A DNA stretch of 64,000 nucleotides from Brachybacterium muris (GTDB lineage: Bacteria > Actinomycetota > Actinomycetes > Actinomycetales > Dermabacteraceae): positions 1,736,001 to 1,800,000 of the forward strand of contig NZ_JAFBCB010000001.1 in the NCBI RefSeq assembly GCF_016907455.1, in the 5' to 3' direction. The notes under the pieces are model-generated. The model ran no database searches and was not told the DNA's origin. It was given only the letters and a program-made list of their open reading frames with translations. Shown piece by piece: positions 1 through 11,105 of the stretch; positions within the stretch are counted from its first letter, which is position 1, and each line of letters opens with the position of its first letter. The translations under genes were made by a program, and so were the position numbers.

Positions 1-2
1 GG

Positions 3-797
3 GTGCTGATCCTGCTGCCTCCCTCGGAGACCAAGACCCGCCCTGAGCGCTCCGGTTCCGTCCTGGACCTCGACAGTCTCGCGTTCACCACCCTCACCGA
101 GCCCCGGCGCACGATGCTGCGTGCAGTCCAGCGCACCGCCGCCGCCAAGGACGCCGCGCAGAAGCTGGGCGTGCCCGCCTCCTCCCCGGAACTGGTGGAT
201 CGGATGGCAGCGATCGAGGGAGAGCCCGTGGGGGCGCCGCTCACGGTCTACTCCGGGGTGCTGTTCGACCAGCTCGATCCCGCCGTCACGATCCACGATG
301 ACAGGCGCGTGCTGATCCAGAGCGCACTGCTGGGCGTGGTCGACGCATCGACCGACAGGATCCCCGCCTACCGGCTCTCCGCCGGCTCCACGGTGGCGCG
401 CCTGGGCAAGGCCGCCACCTGGTGGGCGCGGCACCTGCGACCGCTGGGTGCGCGGCTGCTCGATGAGACGGCCGACGGCCCGGCCCCCGTGGTGGTCGAC
501 TCCCGCTCCGGCGCCTACCGCAGCATGATGCCGATGCGCTCGCGCACACCGTCGAGCTCAGCAGCGGGGATCAGCGTGCTGGAGGTCGCACCCGTGCAGG
601 AGAAGGACGGGGTCCGCAAGGTCGTCTCCCACGACGCGAAGCGGTACCGCGGCTGGGTCACGCGCGTGCTGCTGGACGCCCCGGCACCTGCCACCACACC
701 GGACGAGGTGGTGGACCAGCTGCGCGCCGGGTTCGGTGACACGCTCGGGGTCGAGCTGGACGGCGACCGCCTGGTGGTCGTGGATCGCGTGGGCTGA
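3..797 (+). CDS. yaaA: Peroxide stress protein YaaA family (UPF0246/DUF328)
   Basis: The protein begins LILLPPSETKTRP, the family's N-terminal signature, so the GTG at the first bases of the window is very likely the true start and the gene is complete (264 residues, close to the family's usual 240-265). E. coli YaaA limits free iron and DNA damage during peroxide stress and binds DNA; family members are cytosolic. The C-terminal half carries the conserved SRSGAYRSMMP stretch and the VVSHDAKRYRGW segment seen in the family. It converges on the nif3-like gene, with a hairpin between them. Its own promoter lies outside the window. Family assignment is firm; the role in this organism is inferred. 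Confidence 0.88.
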   Translation: MLILLPPSETKTRPERSGSVLDLDSLAFTTLTEPRRTMLRAVQRTAAAKDAAQKLGVPASSPELVDRMAAIEGEPVGAPLTVYSGVLFDQLDPAVTIHDDRRVLIQSALLGVVDASTDRIPAYRLSAGSTVARLGKAATWWARHLRPLGARLLDETADGPAPVVVDSRSGAYRSMMPMRSRTPSSSAAGISVLEVAPVQEKDGVRKVVSHDAKRYRGWVTRVLLDAPAPATTPDEVVDQLRAGFGDTLGVELDGDRLVVVDRVG

Positions 798-809
798 AAG
801 CTCGGAGGT

Positions 810-827
810 CTCGGGGCTGCCCCCGAG
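810..827. terminator. Hairpin between convergent yaaA and nif3-like genes
   Basis: A 7-bp perfect stem CTCGGGG/CCCCGAG with a CTGC loop sits in the 31-bp gap between the two convergent genes. No T-tract follows, as is common in GC-rich actinobacteria. It could serve both strands. Confidence 0.5.
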
Positions 828-828
828 C

Positions 829-1673
829 TCAGGCCCGCCCGGTCCAGGAATCGGTGGGGACCTCGCTGATCAGCACCTCGAGCTCGGGCACCGTCTCGGC
901 CAGCAGCTCCTTCGCCAGTGGCAGCCAGAGAGCCTCGCTCGCGGCGTGCGCCACGTCGATCAGGGCCGGTACGGCCGACGGGTCCGCCGCGTCCTCGATG
1001 TGCTCGAGCGCCGGGTGGTGTCGCAGGTCGGAGGTGATGTACACGTCGGCCTCCGAAGAGGTGGCCTCCCCCAGGAAGGAGTCACCGGCGCCGGGGCACA
1101 CGGCCACCGTGCGCACCGGGCGGTCGGCGGGCCCGGTATGGGCGATGCCGCGGGCGGTGGCCGGGACGATGCCTGCGATCTGCGCGGTCAGCTCCCCCAC
1201 GGTCGTCGGCGCGGGCAGCTCACCCACGGCGCCGAGACCGAACAGGGTGGAGCCGTGGGCGGCCCGGGCCGCCTCCCCCGTCTCGCGGCCGGGGATCAGC
1301 GGGCGAGGATCCTGCAGGTCCAGGGCCGTGCTCCAGGCACCCACGGTGCCGCGGGTGGAGCGGTCCACGTTCGTGTGCCCGCACCACAGGCCGATACCGG
1401 CGCGGATCAGCTCGGTGACCACCGCGCCCTTGCCGTCGTCGGCCGGCAGGAAGCTGGCGCCGCGCAGCAGCAGGGGATGATGGGTGACCAGGAGCTGCGC
1501 ATCGCGCTCGACGGCCTCGCGGGCGACGGAGACCGTGGGGTCCACGGCCAGCAGCACGCGGCGCACCTCAGCGCTGCGCTCCCCCAGCACCAGGCCCACC
1601 CGGTCCCAGTCCTCCGCCCAGGCCAGCGGGTAGACGGCCTCGAGGGTCCCGACGACGGCGCCCAGAGTCGTGT

Positions 1674-1677
<4 letters not shown>
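829..1677 (-). CDS. Nif3-like dinuclear metal centre protein (YbgI/YqfO family)
   Basis: Conserved Nif3 features are present: LAWAEDWDRVGLVLG near the N-terminus, VTHHPLLLRG with the paired metal-binding histidines at about residues 62-70, WCGHTNVD at about 98-105, and an ITSDLRHH segment near residue 210 with further metal ligands. Family proteins form hexameric rings with two metal ions per subunit; the biochemical role is uncertain, with GTP cyclohydrolase type 1 and metal-insertion functions both suggested. I chose the ATG at 1677 because it overlaps the sufU stop codon (ATGA) and starts the family N-terminus; the longer upstream extension is proline/glycine-rich and unlikely. The protein is about 282 residues. 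Coupling to sufU suggests a link with iron-sulfur or metal metabolism, which is inference. Confidence 0.87.
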
Positions 1678-3448
<1,771 letters not shown>

Positions 3449-3548
3449 CTACTGCTACCGGAGGGAATCTCACACCCTCGCAATGCGCGCCGACGAGGCG
3501 GTCCCGTCCAGTATAGGAAGGTCCTTCCCTACGATCCCTGGAGCCGCC

Positions 3549-4700
3549 GTGCGCACCTGGATGCGCGTGCAGTTCTTCCTCTTCTTCTTCAGCTGGGTCA
3601 CGTTCCTGTCCTACTGGGGCGTCATCTTCGACGCCCGCGGCTTCGACGGTTCCGAGATCGGGCTGTCGATCACCGTCTCGCTGGTCACTCGCGCTGTCGC
3701 CGTGGTGACCCTGTTCCCCCTGGCCAACCGCTGGTGGCCGATCGGCACCATCGCCCGCTGGCTGCCGTGGCTGTGCTTCGTGCTGGGGCTGGCGTTCCTC
3801 CCGCACACCGGGCTGACCGGTCTGTTGCTTCTCTCGGCCGCGTTCGGCGTGCTCTACCCCACGCTGATGCCGCTGTTGGAGACCACTGCTGCCCTCGGGG
3901 CGCAGCGCGGTGCGCTGGTGTACGGGCCGGTCCGGCTGTGGGGTTCCCTGGGCTTCGTGATCGGCGCCGGGGTCAACGGTGTTCTCGCGCGGGTGCTCGG
4001 CAACGGCGCCCTGCTGCCGGTGTTCTTGCTGGCCCTGCTGGCCCTCTCGATCATGGCCCTGCGGCCGATCGGCGACGAGGTGGTGGCCGCTCAGCGGTCC
4101 GGGTCGATCGGTGCATGGGGGCCGCTGTTCGGGCACCGCGTGTTCATGCTCGCCCTGGGCATCTGCGTGCTGGTACAGAGCTCCCATGCCGCCTACTACG
4201 CCTTCGGTGCCCTGCACTTGGAGAAGCTGCAGGTGGACCCGCTGCTGGTGGCGCTGTTCCTGATGCTCGCGCCACTGTCGGAGATGGCCGTGTTCCGCCT
4301 CACCGCTGGGGTGGCTGACCGGTGGCCGCTGGTGGTGCTGATGCTGATCGCCACCCTGGGTGCACTGGCCCGGTGGGGCATCTGGGTGTTCGAGCCGCCG
4401 GTGGCGGTCTTGCTGGCCTCGCAGCTGCTGCACGGCCTCACCTTCGGAATCATGCAGGTGGGGTTCATCCAGACCATGCGCCGCCACATCGAACCGCACC
4501 TGATGGCCCCGGCCCAGGGGCTGTACTCCGCGCTCGGGACAGGCGCTGGCACCGCGGTGATGACCGCGATCGCGGGGCACTTCTTCGACATCTCCCTCGC
4601 CCTCACGTTCGTCGCCATGCTGGTGTGCGTGCTTCCGGCCCTGCCGGGCCTTATCGGGCTGGCCCTCGCAGAGCGCCGCTCAGGCCCTGTCACCGGCTGA
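3549..4700 (+). CDS. MFS transporter (MFS_1-like / HcaT-type)
   Basis: A roughly 383-residue inner-membrane carrier with about 11-12 hydrophobic helices. The N-terminus (FFLFFFSWVTFLSYWGVIF) and the LYPTLMPLLETTA and VRLWGSLGFVIGA segments match the family that holds HcaT-like phenylpropionate permeases and LacY-like symporters; the substrate cannot be told from sequence. I chose the GTG at 3549 because GGAG lies about seven bases upstream; ATG 3561 and ATG 3483 are alternatives, the last adding an unlikely hydrophilic leader. It is divergent from sufS and is followed after 69 bp by a small membrane protein gene on the same strand. Confidence 0.8.
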   Translation: MRTWMRVQFFLFFFSWVTFLSYWGVIFDARGFDGSEIGLSITVSLVTRAVAVVTLFPLANRWWPIGTIARWLPWLCFVLGLAFLPHTGLTGLLLLSAAFGVLYPTLMPLLETTAALGAQRGALVYGPVRLWGSLGFVIGAGVNGVLARVLGNGALLPVFLLALLALSIMALRPIGDEVVAAQRSGSIGAWGPLFGHRVFMLALGICVLVQSSHAAYYAFGALHLEKLQVDPLLVALFLMLAPLSEMAVFRLTAGVADRWPLVVLMLIATLGALARWGIWVFEPPVAVLLASQLLHGLTFGIMQVGFIQTMRRHIEPHLMAPAQGLYSALGTGAGTAVMTAIAGHFFDISLALTFVAMLVCVLPALPGLIGLALAERRSGPVTG

Positions 4701-4769
4701 CGTGAGAACCTGGGGGAGGTACGCCGACGCCGCGCGACCGCCCCTCCACCCGATCCAGGAGACACCGCA

Positions 4770-4997
4770 GTGGACTCGCTCATCCCCATCCTGTTCGGCC
4801 TGACCATCCTCGCCTCGCTGGTGGTCACGCTCGTCTTCCTGATGCGCAGCCGGCGCAACGCGAAGGAGGCCGGTTTGGACCAGGCGCAGCGCACTCCCGA
4901 GCAGGCGGCCAAGGACAAGCAGACGGCGGTGATCTGGGGGTGCCTGTTCCTCGGTGTGCCACTGGCGCTGGTGCTGGTGTACACGATCACCCGCTGA
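4770..4997 (+). CDS. Small membrane protein of unknown function (75 aa)
   Basis: Two predicted membrane segments (about residues 4-24 and 53-71) flank a basic then acidic cytosolic stretch rich in K, R, Q and E. A CAGGAG ribosome binding site lies about seven bases before the GTG start. I do not recognise the family; the layout is like small actinobacterial membrane proteins with no assigned role. It follows the MFS gene on the same strand and ends just before a strong hairpin at 5027-5060, which probably terminates it. Confidence 0.7.
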   Translation: MDSLIPILFGLTILASLVVTLVFLMRSRRNAKEAGLDQAQRTPEQAAKDKQTAVIWGCLFLGVPLALVLVYTITR

Positions 4998-5026
4998 TCG
5001 CCGGTCGAGAGATCGAACCCACGACG

Positions 5027-5060
5027 AACGGCCCCCGCCACCGTGGCGGCAGGGGCCGTT
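5027..5060. terminator. Strong bidirectional hairpin terminator
   Basis: AACGGCCCC at 5027-5035 pairs with GGGGCCGTT at 5052-5060, and the inner CGCCA/TGGCG bases extend the stem around a short loop. It lies between the small membrane protein gene and the oppositely directed tRNA-Val, so it can stop transcription from either side. Confidence 0.75.
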
Positions 5061-5073
5061 CTCGAATCTGGGG

Positions 5074-5147
5074 TGGGTCGTGAGGGGCTCGAACCCCCGA
5101 CCTCCTGGGTGTAAACCAGGCGCTCTGACCAACTGAGCTAACGACCC
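5074..5147 (-). tRNA. tRNA-Val (anticodon TAC)
   Basis: On the reverse strand a full cloverleaf can be drawn: acceptor GGGTCGT/ACGACCC, D-arm with AGCTCAGTTGGT, anticodon stem CCTGG/CCAGG around loop TTTACAC (anticodon TAC), and T-arm with GGTTCGAGCCC. The discriminator is A. The following bases are CCC, so CCA is not encoded and must be added by nucleotidyltransferase. It reads GTA (and probably GTG) valine codons. Confidence 0.96.
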
Positions 5148-5151
5148 CGGT

Positions 5152-5173
5152 GGGCGCCCATCTGCGGGCGCCC
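5152..5173 (-). terminator. Terminator of the DUF3052 gene
   Basis: Two copies of the self-complementary octamer GGGCGCCC separated by six bases form an 8-bp stem, 14 bp past the stop codon of the reverse-strand DUF3052 gene and just upstream of the tRNA-Val. Confidence 0.6.
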
Positions 5174-5187
5174 GGGTTCCTGCTGGA

Positions 5188-5604
5188 TCAGGTGCGGGAG
5201 GCCAACCGGGTGCCGGTCCAGTCCTGGGCCAGGCTCACGGTGCTCATCACGCGCAGGCCCGCGGTCTCAGCCGCCTCCTGCACCTCGGCGGGACGCACGT
5301 GTCCGTCGCGGCCGGCCTTGGGGCACAGCAGCCAGATCGGTGCGCCGGCGTCGAGGGTGGACAGGGAGTCCACAAGGGCGTCGGTGAGGTCACCGTCCCC
5401 CTCGCGCCACCACAGCACCACGGCGTCGACGATGTCCTGGCAGTCCTCGTCCTCGAGCTCTGCGCCGATGAGGTCCTCCATGGTGTCGCGCAGCTCCAGG
5501 TCGACGTCGTCGTCGTACCCGATCTCCTGTACGAGCTGACCGTTCGTGAATCCCAGCACTTCCGCAGGGGTGCGCTGTTGGCGGGGGTCGGCCGACGGTG
5601 ACAA
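5188..5604 (-). CDS. DUF3052 domain protein
   Basis: A 138-residue acidic protein with the DUF3052 pattern: LGFTNGQLVQEIGYDDDVD at the start, VVLWWREGDGDLTDALVD in the middle, and WLLCPKAGRDGHV followed by TVSLAQDWTGTRL at the end. Members are actinobacterial proteins of unknown function; the M. tuberculosis relative Rv2239c also sits next to aceE, so the position here is conserved. The start is TTG at 5604: an AAGGAG ribosome binding site lies seven bases upstream, and the longer readable extension lacks family similarity. It is divergent from aceE with 248 bp between them. Confidence 0.87.
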   Translation of the reverse strand: MSPSADPRQQRTPAEVLGFTNGQLVQEIGYDDDVDLELRDTMEDLIGAELEDEDCQDIVDAVVLWWREGDGDLTDALVDSLSTLDAGAPIWLLCPKAGRDGHVRPAEVQEAAETAGLRVMSTVSLAQDWTGTRLASRT

Positions 5605-5852
5605 GAACGGGCTCCTTCTGAGTGACGATGCTGTACTGCCGCCGGTCACAGGGTGTGTCCCCGGTAGCGTCGCCAATCCTATGACAGTTCGTCCGGGGGT
5701 GTTGCGGGAGTCACGGGGCAAGCACTGGCACAGACCTCTCCGCCCATAGGGTGCCGGTTGTAGGCTGGTCCGAACCGAGGCCGACGGCACGGGGCTCATC
5801 GGCGCTCGCCCGCCCCACGGCCGGTCCAGCACCTCCGAGAGAGAAGGACAGC

Positions 5853-8597
5853 GTGAGCTCGCACATCACCCCCCGCCCGATCGGCATCAACCTGCCCAGC
5901 CACGCGCAGGACCCTGACCCGGAGGAGACGCGGGAGTGGCTCGACTCCTTCGACGGCCTGGTCGAGCACCGCGGTGAGGACCGCGCCTCGGAGGTCATCC
6001 AGAACGTGATCCAGCACGCACGTCGTTCCGACCTGCACCTGCCGGACTCCCTGACCACCGACTACGTCAACACGATCCCGGCCGATGAGCAGCCGGAGTA
6101 CCCCGGCGACCCGGAGCTCGAGAAGGAGATCCGCAACGCCATCCGCTGGAACGCCGCGATGCTGGTGCACCGCGCGCAGCGCCCCGGTGTGTCCGTGGGC
6201 GGTCACCTCTCCAGCTACGCCTCGATCGCCAACATGTACGAGGTGGGCTTCAACCATTTCTTCCGCGGCCGTGACCATGAGGGCGGCGGCGACCACGTCT
6301 TCTTCCAGGGCCACGCCTCCCCCGGCATCTACGCCCGCGCCTTCATGCTGGGCCGCCTCACCCAGGAACAGCTGGACGGCTTCCGCCAGGAGGTCTCCAG
6401 CGAGCACGGCATGCCCTCCTACCCGCACCCGCGGGCCATGAAGGACTTCTGGGAGTTCCCCACCGTCTCCATGGGCATCGGCCCGGTGGCCGCCATCGAG
6501 CAGGCCTCCTTCGACCGCTACCTGCAGAACCGCGGCCTGAAGGACACCAGCCAGCAGCACACCTGGGCGTTCCTGGGCGACGGCGAGATGGACGAGGTCG
6601 AGTCCCGCGGCGCCCTGCACATCGCCGCCAAGGAGCACCTGGACAACCTGACCTTCGTGGTGAACTGCAACCTGCAGCGCCTGGACGGCCCGGTGCGCGG
6701 CAACGGCAAGATCATCCAGGAGCTGGAGAGCCAGTTCCGCGGTGCCGGCTGGAACGTCATCAAGGTGATCTGGGGCTCCGGCTGGGACCCGCTGCTGGAC
6801 GCCTCCGAGGACGGCGCCCTGATCGACCTGATGAACGCCACCCCCGACGGTGACTTCCAGACCTACCGCGCCGAGTCCGGCGGCTTCATCCGCGACAACT
6901 TCTTCGGCCGCGACCCGCGCACCAAGGCGCTGGTCGAGGACATGTCCGACGACGACATCTGGTGGAAGCTGACCCGCGGCGGCCACGACACCAAGAAGAT
7001 CCACGCCGCCTTCAAGGCCGCCACGGAGCACAAGGGCCAGCCCACCGTGATCCTGGTGCACACCATCAAGGGTTACCGCCTGGGCAAGAACTTCGCGGGC
7101 CGCAACGCGACCCACCAGATGAAGAAGTTCACCCTGGACGACCTGAAGGCCCTGCGCGACACCCTGCACATCCCGGTCACCGACGAGCAGCTCGAGGCCG
7201 GCAGCGTGTACGACGCCCCGCTGTACGTCCCGGATCCGGACTCGCCGGCGATGCAGTACTTCAAGTCCCGCCGCAGTGAGCTGGGTGGCCCGGTCCCCAC
7301 CCGCAACACGAACCACAAGGCCCTGGACCTGCCGGGCGAGAAGGCCTACGAGGTCGTCAAGCGCGGCTCCGGCAAGCAGGAGATCGCCACCACCATGGCG
7401 CTGGTGCGGCTGCTGAAGGACCTCATGCGGGACAAGGAGACCGGCAAGCGCTGGGTGCCGATCATCCCGGACGAGGCCCGCACCTTCGGCATGGACTCGC
7501 TGTTCCCCACCGCGAAGATCTACAACCCGGACGGGCAGAACTACCTGTCGGTGGACCGCGACCTGCTGCTGGCCTACAAGGAGTCCACCTCCGGCCAGAT
7601 CAAGCACATGGGCATCAACGAGATCAGCTCCACCGCGGCATTCACCGCGGCGGGCACCTCGTACTCCACCCATGACTTCCCGATGATCCCGTTCTACATC
7701 TTCTACTCGATGTTCGGGTTCCAGCGCACCGGCGACTTCTTCTGGGCCGCCGGTGACCAGATGGCCAAGGGCTTCGTGATCGGCGCGACCGCCGGCAAGA
7801 CGACCCTGGCCGGTGAGGGCCTGCAGCACATGGACGGCCACTCGCCGATCCTGGCCTACACCAACCCCGGCACCGTGATCTACGACCCGGCCTACGGCTA
7901 CGAGATCGGGCACATCATCCGCGACGGCCTGCAGCGCATGTACGGCGAGGACGACCGCCTGCAGGAGGTCTTCTACTACATCACCGTCTACAACGAGCCG
8001 ATCGTGCACCCCAAGGAGCCGGAGGGCCTGGACGTCGAGGGTCTGCTCAAGGGCATGTACGTGCTCGAGGAGGCACCGCAGGGCGAGGGCCCCGAGGTGC
8101 AGCTGATGGCCTCGGGCGTGGGTGTGCCGTGGGCCCGCCACGCGCGTGAGCTGCTGTCCGAGGACTGGGGCGTGCGCGCGAACGTGTGGTCGGTGACCTC
8201 CTGGACGGAGATGCGCAAGGATGCCCTGGAGGCCGAGAAGCACAACCTGATGCACCCCGAGGAGCCGCGCACCCCGTGGATCTCACAGCGCCTGGAGGGC
8301 GTGGACGGCCCGTTCGTCGCCACCAGCGACTACGACTTCCTGGTGCCCGACATGATCCGCGAGTGGGTCCCCGGGCAGTACGGCGTGCTCGGCGCGGACG
8401 GCTGGGGCTTCTCCGACACCCGCCCGGCTGCCCGCCGCCACCTGAAGATCGACGCCCACTCGATGGTCGTCAAGGCACTGCAGCTGCTGGCTCGTGAGGG
8501 CAAGGTGGACGCATCGGTGGTGCGCCAGGCGATCGACAAGTACGACCTGGGCAACGTCAACGCGGGCCAGTCCGGCTCCTTCGGCGGCGAGTCCTGA
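5853..8597 (+). CDS. aceE: Pyruvate dehydrogenase E1 component (homodimeric type)
   Basis: This thiamine-diphosphate enzyme decarboxylates pyruvate and passes the acetyl group to the E2 lipoyl domain, feeding acetyl-CoA to the TCA cycle and to the fatty acid genes downstream. The 914-residue length fits single-chain AceE. The ThDP motif begins GDGEMDEVE at about residue 241 and closes with [15 protein letters not shown] at about 270. The GTG at 5853 is chosen because GAGAAGGA lies about five bases upstream and the product starts like actinobacterial AceE; an upstream extension has no similarity. A strong terminator follows. The adjacency aceE-fabD is widely conserved in Actinobacteria. Confidence 0.96.
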   Translation: MSSHITPRPIGINLPSHAQDPDPEETREWLDSFDGLVEHRGEDRASEVIQNVIQHARRSDLHLPDSLTTDYVNTIPADEQPEYPGDPELEKEIRNAIRWNAAMLVHRAQRPGVSVGGHLSSYASIANMYEVGFNHFFRGRDHEGGGDHVFFQGHASPGIYARAFMLGRLTQEQLDGFRQEVSSEHGMPSYPHPRAMKDFWEFPTVSMGIGPVAAIEQASFDRYLQNRGLKDTSQQHTWAFLGDGEMDEVESRGALHIAAKEHLDNLTFVVNCNLQRLDGPVRGNGKIIQELESQFRGAGWNVIKVIWGSGWDPLLDASEDGALIDLMNATPDGDFQTYRAESGGFIRDNFFGRDPRTKALVEDMSDDDIWWKLTRGGHDTKKIHAAFKAATEHKGQPTVILVHTIKGYRLGKNFAGRNATHQMKKFTLDDLKALRDTLHIPVTDEQLEAGSVYDAPLYVPDPDSPAMQYFKSRRSELGGPVPTRNTNHKALDLPGEKAYEVVKRGSGKQEIATTMALVRLLKDLMRDKETGKRWVPIIPDEARTFGMDSLFPTAKIYNPDGQNYLSVDRDLLLAYKESTSGQIKHMGINEISSTAAFTAAGTSYSTHDFPMIPFYIFYSMFGFQRTGDFFWAAGDQMAKGFVIGATAGKTTLAGEGLQHMDGHSPILAYTNPGTVIYDPAYGYEIGHIIRDGLQRMYGEDDRLQEVFYYITVYNEPIVHPKEPEGLDVEGLLKGMYVLEEAPQGEGPEVQLMASGVGVPWARHARELLSEDWGVRANVWSVTSWTEMRKDALEAEKHNLMHPEEPRTPWISQRLEGVDGPFVATSDYDFLVPDMIREWVPGQYGVLGADGWGFSDTRPAARRHLKIDAHSMVVKALQLLAREGKVDASVVRQAIDKYDLGNVNAGQSGSFGGES

Positions 8598-8602
8598 CAG
8601 TC

Positions 8603-8640
8603 ACCGGGCCGTCCCCCGCACGCGCGGGGGATGGCCCGGT
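8603..8640 (+). terminator. Intrinsic terminator after aceE
   Basis: ACCGGGCC at 8603-8610 pairs with GGCCCGGT at 8633-8640, and the stem continues through GTCCCCCGC/GCGGGGGAT to a four-base loop, giving about 17 pairs with one wobble. A T-containing stretch (ACTCTTCT) follows. It separates aceE from fabD, so fabD probably has its own promoter. Confidence 0.82.
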
Positions 8641-8680
8641 ACTCTTCTGCCCACGTCTTCCCGACCATTCGGAGGTCCCC

Positions 8681-9667
8681 GTGCTCGCGATCGTCTGTCC
8701 CGGCCAGGGTGCCCAGAAGCCTGGCTTCCTGGCCCCCTGGCTCGAGATCAACGGCGTTCGTGAGAGCCTCGCGGCGATGTCCGATGCCGCGGGGGTGGAC
8801 CTGATCCGCCACGGCACCGAGTCCGACGCGGAGACCATCCGTGACACCGCCGTGGCCCAGCCGCTGCTGGTGGCCGCCGGCATCACCGCGGCCGACTGCC
8901 TGGTGGGTGGGGACGGCTTCGCCGCCGGTACGCAGGCCGACCTGCTGGCCGGGCACAGCGTCGGCGAGGTCACTGCTGCGGCCCTGTCCGGAGTGCTCAG
9001 CACCGAGGACGCGATGCGCCTGGTCGCAGTGCGCTCCCGCGCCATGGCCACTGCTGCCGCCGCAGAGCCGACGTCCATGGCGGCCGTCGTCGGCGGCAAC
9101 CGCGAGGAAGTGCTCGCCGCGATCGAGCAGCACGGGCTCGCACCCGCCAACATCAACTCCGCGGCGCAGGTGGTGGCGGCCGGCGGAGCCGAGCAGATCA
9201 AGGCCCTCATCGCCGAGCCCCCGGCCAAGGCACGAGTGATCCTGCTGCAGGTGGCCGGCGCCTTCCACACCCGGTACATGGCACCGGCCCGTGGGGAGCT
9301 CGCGGACTTCGCCGCGCAGGTGTCGGCGAACGATCCGCTGGGGCAGTGCCCCCTGGTCTCCAACGCCGGCGGCGAGATCGTCACCGACGGCCGCCGCTAC
9401 CTCGACCTGATCGTCGACCAGGTCGCCTCCCCTGTGGACTGGGAGGCCTGCATGCGGGTCTTCGCCGAGCGCGGCGTGACCGGCATCCTGGAAGTGGCCC
9501 CGGCCGGTACGCTCACCGGGCTCGCCAAGCGCGACCTGAAGGGCGTGGCCCTGCAGAACCTCAACACGCCCGAGGATCTCGACGCCGCCACGGACTTCCT
9601 GAACGAGCACGGGGAGAACCACTTCGGGGAATCCTCCGACGACGTCGGTCCCGACAAGGAGAACTGA
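8681..9667 (+). CDS. fabD: Malonyl-CoA:ACP transacylase
   Basis: FabD loads malonyl groups onto acyl carrier protein for type II fatty acid synthesis. The product starts with the family signature IVCPGQGAQKPGF, has the nucleophile in AGHSVGE (Ser93) and the partner histidine in GAFHTRYM near residue 195. At 328 residues it is slightly longer than E. coli FabD, with an acidic C-terminal tail. GGAGG lies upstream of the GTG start. It is separated from fabH by one base and surely co-transcribed with it. The PucR-type regulator (FasR) that often lies between aceE and fabD in Actinobacteria is missing here. Confidence 0.95.
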   Translation: MLAIVCPGQGAQKPGFLAPWLEINGVRESLAAMSDAAGVDLIRHGTESDAETIRDTAVAQPLLVAAGITAADCLVGGDGFAAGTQADLLAGHSVGEVTAAALSGVLSTEDAMRLVAVRSRAMATAAAAEPTSMAAVVGGNREEVLAAIEQHGLAPANINSAAQVVAAGGAEQIKALIAEPPAKARVILLQVAGAFHTRYMAPARGELADFAAQVSANDPLGQCPLVSNAGGEIVTDGRRYLDLIVDQVASPVDWEACMRVFAERGVTGILEVAPAGTLTGLAKRDLKGVALQNLNTPEDLDAATDFLNEHGENHFGESSDDVGPDKEN

Positions 9668-9668
9668 C

Positions 9669-10670
9669 ATGGCCGTGACCCTGCGCCCCCAGCCCACTGT
9701 GCCCGGTTCCCGGGTGCTCGCCTACGGTGCCGCCCGCGGTGACGTGAGCGTCCCCAATGACGACCTGGTCGGTCCGATCGACTCCTCCGACGAGTGGATC
9801 CGGCAGCGCACCGGGATCATCACCCGCACCCGCGCGAGCAAGGACGTGGGCGTGAAGGACCTCTCGCTCACCGCTGCCCGCGAGGCGATCGAGAAGTCCG
9901 GCATCGATCTGGAGACCCTGGACGCCGTCATCGTCTCCACCATCTCCTTCCCGTACCCCACCCCGTCGCTCGCGACCCTGCTGGCCGGTGAGCTGGGCCG
10001 GCCCGACGTGATCGCGTACGACATCTCGGCCGCGTGCGCCGGGTTCTGCTACGGCATCGGCCAGGCCGATTCGCTGATCCGCTCCGGGGCGGCCCGCAAC
10101 GTGTTGGTGATCGGCGCGGAGAAGCTCTCCGACTTCGTCTCCCCCACTGATCGTTCGATCTCGTTCCTGCTGGGCGACGGGGCCGGCGCGGCCGTGGTGG
10201 GACCCAGTGACGAGCCGATGATCGGTCCCACCGTCTGGGGCAGCGACGGTGACAACTGGAACACCATCCGCATGACCGGTTCCCTGGTGGAGTTCCGTGA
10301 CGGCGAGGGCCCGTGGCCCACGCTCGAGCAGGACGGCCGCACCGTGTTCCGCTGGGCCGTGTGGCACACCGCCAAGAAGATCCGCGAGATGCTCGAGCTC
10401 TCAGGCCTGGGCATCGAGGACGTCGACGTCTTCGTTCCGCACCAGGCCAACATGCGCATCATCGACGAACTCGCCAAGCAGCTGGGGCTGGGCGAGGACG
10501 TGGTGATCGGTCGCGACATCGCCGAGACCGGCAACACCTCGGCCGCATCCATCCCGCTGGCAACGCACCGCCTCATCGAGGAGGGCGCTGTCTCCAGCGG
10601 GGACGTACTGGTGCAGTTCGGCTTCGGAGCCGGGCTCGCCTATGCGGGGCAGGTCCTGATCCTGCCCTGA
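9669..10670 (+). CDS. fabH: 3-oxoacyl-ACP synthase III
   Basis: FabH starts fatty acid synthesis by condensing an acyl-CoA primer with malonyl-ACP; in Actinobacteria branched primers are typical. The Cys-His-Asn triad is visible: AACAGFCYG (about residue 120), FVPHQANMRI (about 262) and AETGNTSAASIP (about 292). Length (333 residues) is normal. The ATG follows the fabD stop after one base. A 91-bp gap before acpP leaves room for a separate promoter. Confidence 0.95.
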   Translation: MAVTLRPQPTVPGSRVLAYGAARGDVSVPNDDLVGPIDSSDEWIRQRTGIITRTRASKDVGVKDLSLTAAREAIEKSGIDLETLDAVIVSTISFPYPTPSLATLLAGELGRPDVIAYDISAACAGFCYGIGQADSLIRSGAARNVLVIGAEKLSDFVSPTDRSISFLLGDGAGAAVVGPSDEPMIGPTVWGSDGDNWNTIRMTGSLVEFRDGEGPWPTLEQDGRTVFRWAVWHTAKKIREMLELSGLGIEDVDVFVPHQANMRIIDELAKQLGLGEDVVIGRDIAETGNTSAASIPLATHRLIEEGAVSSGDVLVQFGFGAGLAYAGQVLILP

Positions 10671-10761
10671 CTCGCGACATGCACCTGCACGAGCACGTCA
10701 CAGTGCTCGGTCGCAGGTAGTCTGTCCTCGCCACACAATCCAAGAATCCAAGGAGAACCCC

Positions 10762-11010
10762 ATGGCACACACCGAGAACGAGATCCTCGAGGGCCTCGCC
10801 GAGATCGTCAACGAGGAGACCGGTGTCGCCACCGAGGACGTCAAGCTGGACAAGTCTTTCACCGACGACCTCGACATCGACTCCATCTCCATGATGACCA
10901 TCGTGGTCAACGCCGAGGAGAAGTTCGACGTGCGCATCCCCGATGAGGAGGTCAAGAACCTCGTGACCGTCGGCGACGCCGTCAAGTACATCGCGGGCGC
11001 TCAGGCCTGA
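10762..11010 (+). CDS. acpP: Acyl carrier protein
   Basis: An 82-residue acidic helical protein that carries growing acyl chains on 4'-phosphopantetheine. The attachment serine lies in DDLDIDSISMM, the usual DSL motif having isoleucine in place of leucine, which is frequent in actinobacterial AcpP. An AAGGAGA ribosome binding site precedes the ATG. It is followed by a strong hairpin before fabF, a layout that would let acpP be made in excess over the enzymes. Confidence 0.95.
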   Translation: MAHTENEILEGLAEIVNEETGVATEDVKLDKSFTDDLDIDSISMMTIVVNAEEKFDVRIPDEEVKNLVTVGDAVKYIAGAQA

Positions 11011-11018
11011 GCCCGCTC

Positions 11019-11053
11019 GACGCCCGGGACCGCCAGTTCGCGTCCCGGGCGTC
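11019..11053 (+). terminator. Terminator or attenuating hairpin between acpP and fabF
   Basis: A perfect 12-bp inverted repeat GACGCCCGGGAC/GTCCCGGGCGTC with an 11-base loop lies nine bases after the acpP stop. It is probably a partial terminator that raises acpP transcript relative to fabF. Confidence 0.72.
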
Positions 11054-11105
11054 GCCGTTCCCCCGCCCAGACTGTTCCCCCTTGGACGCTCCCCCGGAGG
11101 TCGAA

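Noticed and set aside
5796..8255. A very long open frame (about 820 codons) on the reverse strand of aceE
   Set aside because: High GC removes stop codons on the opposite strand. The translation is low-complexity (His, Val, Gly, Arg) and aceE on the forward strand has clear thiamine-diphosphate motifs.
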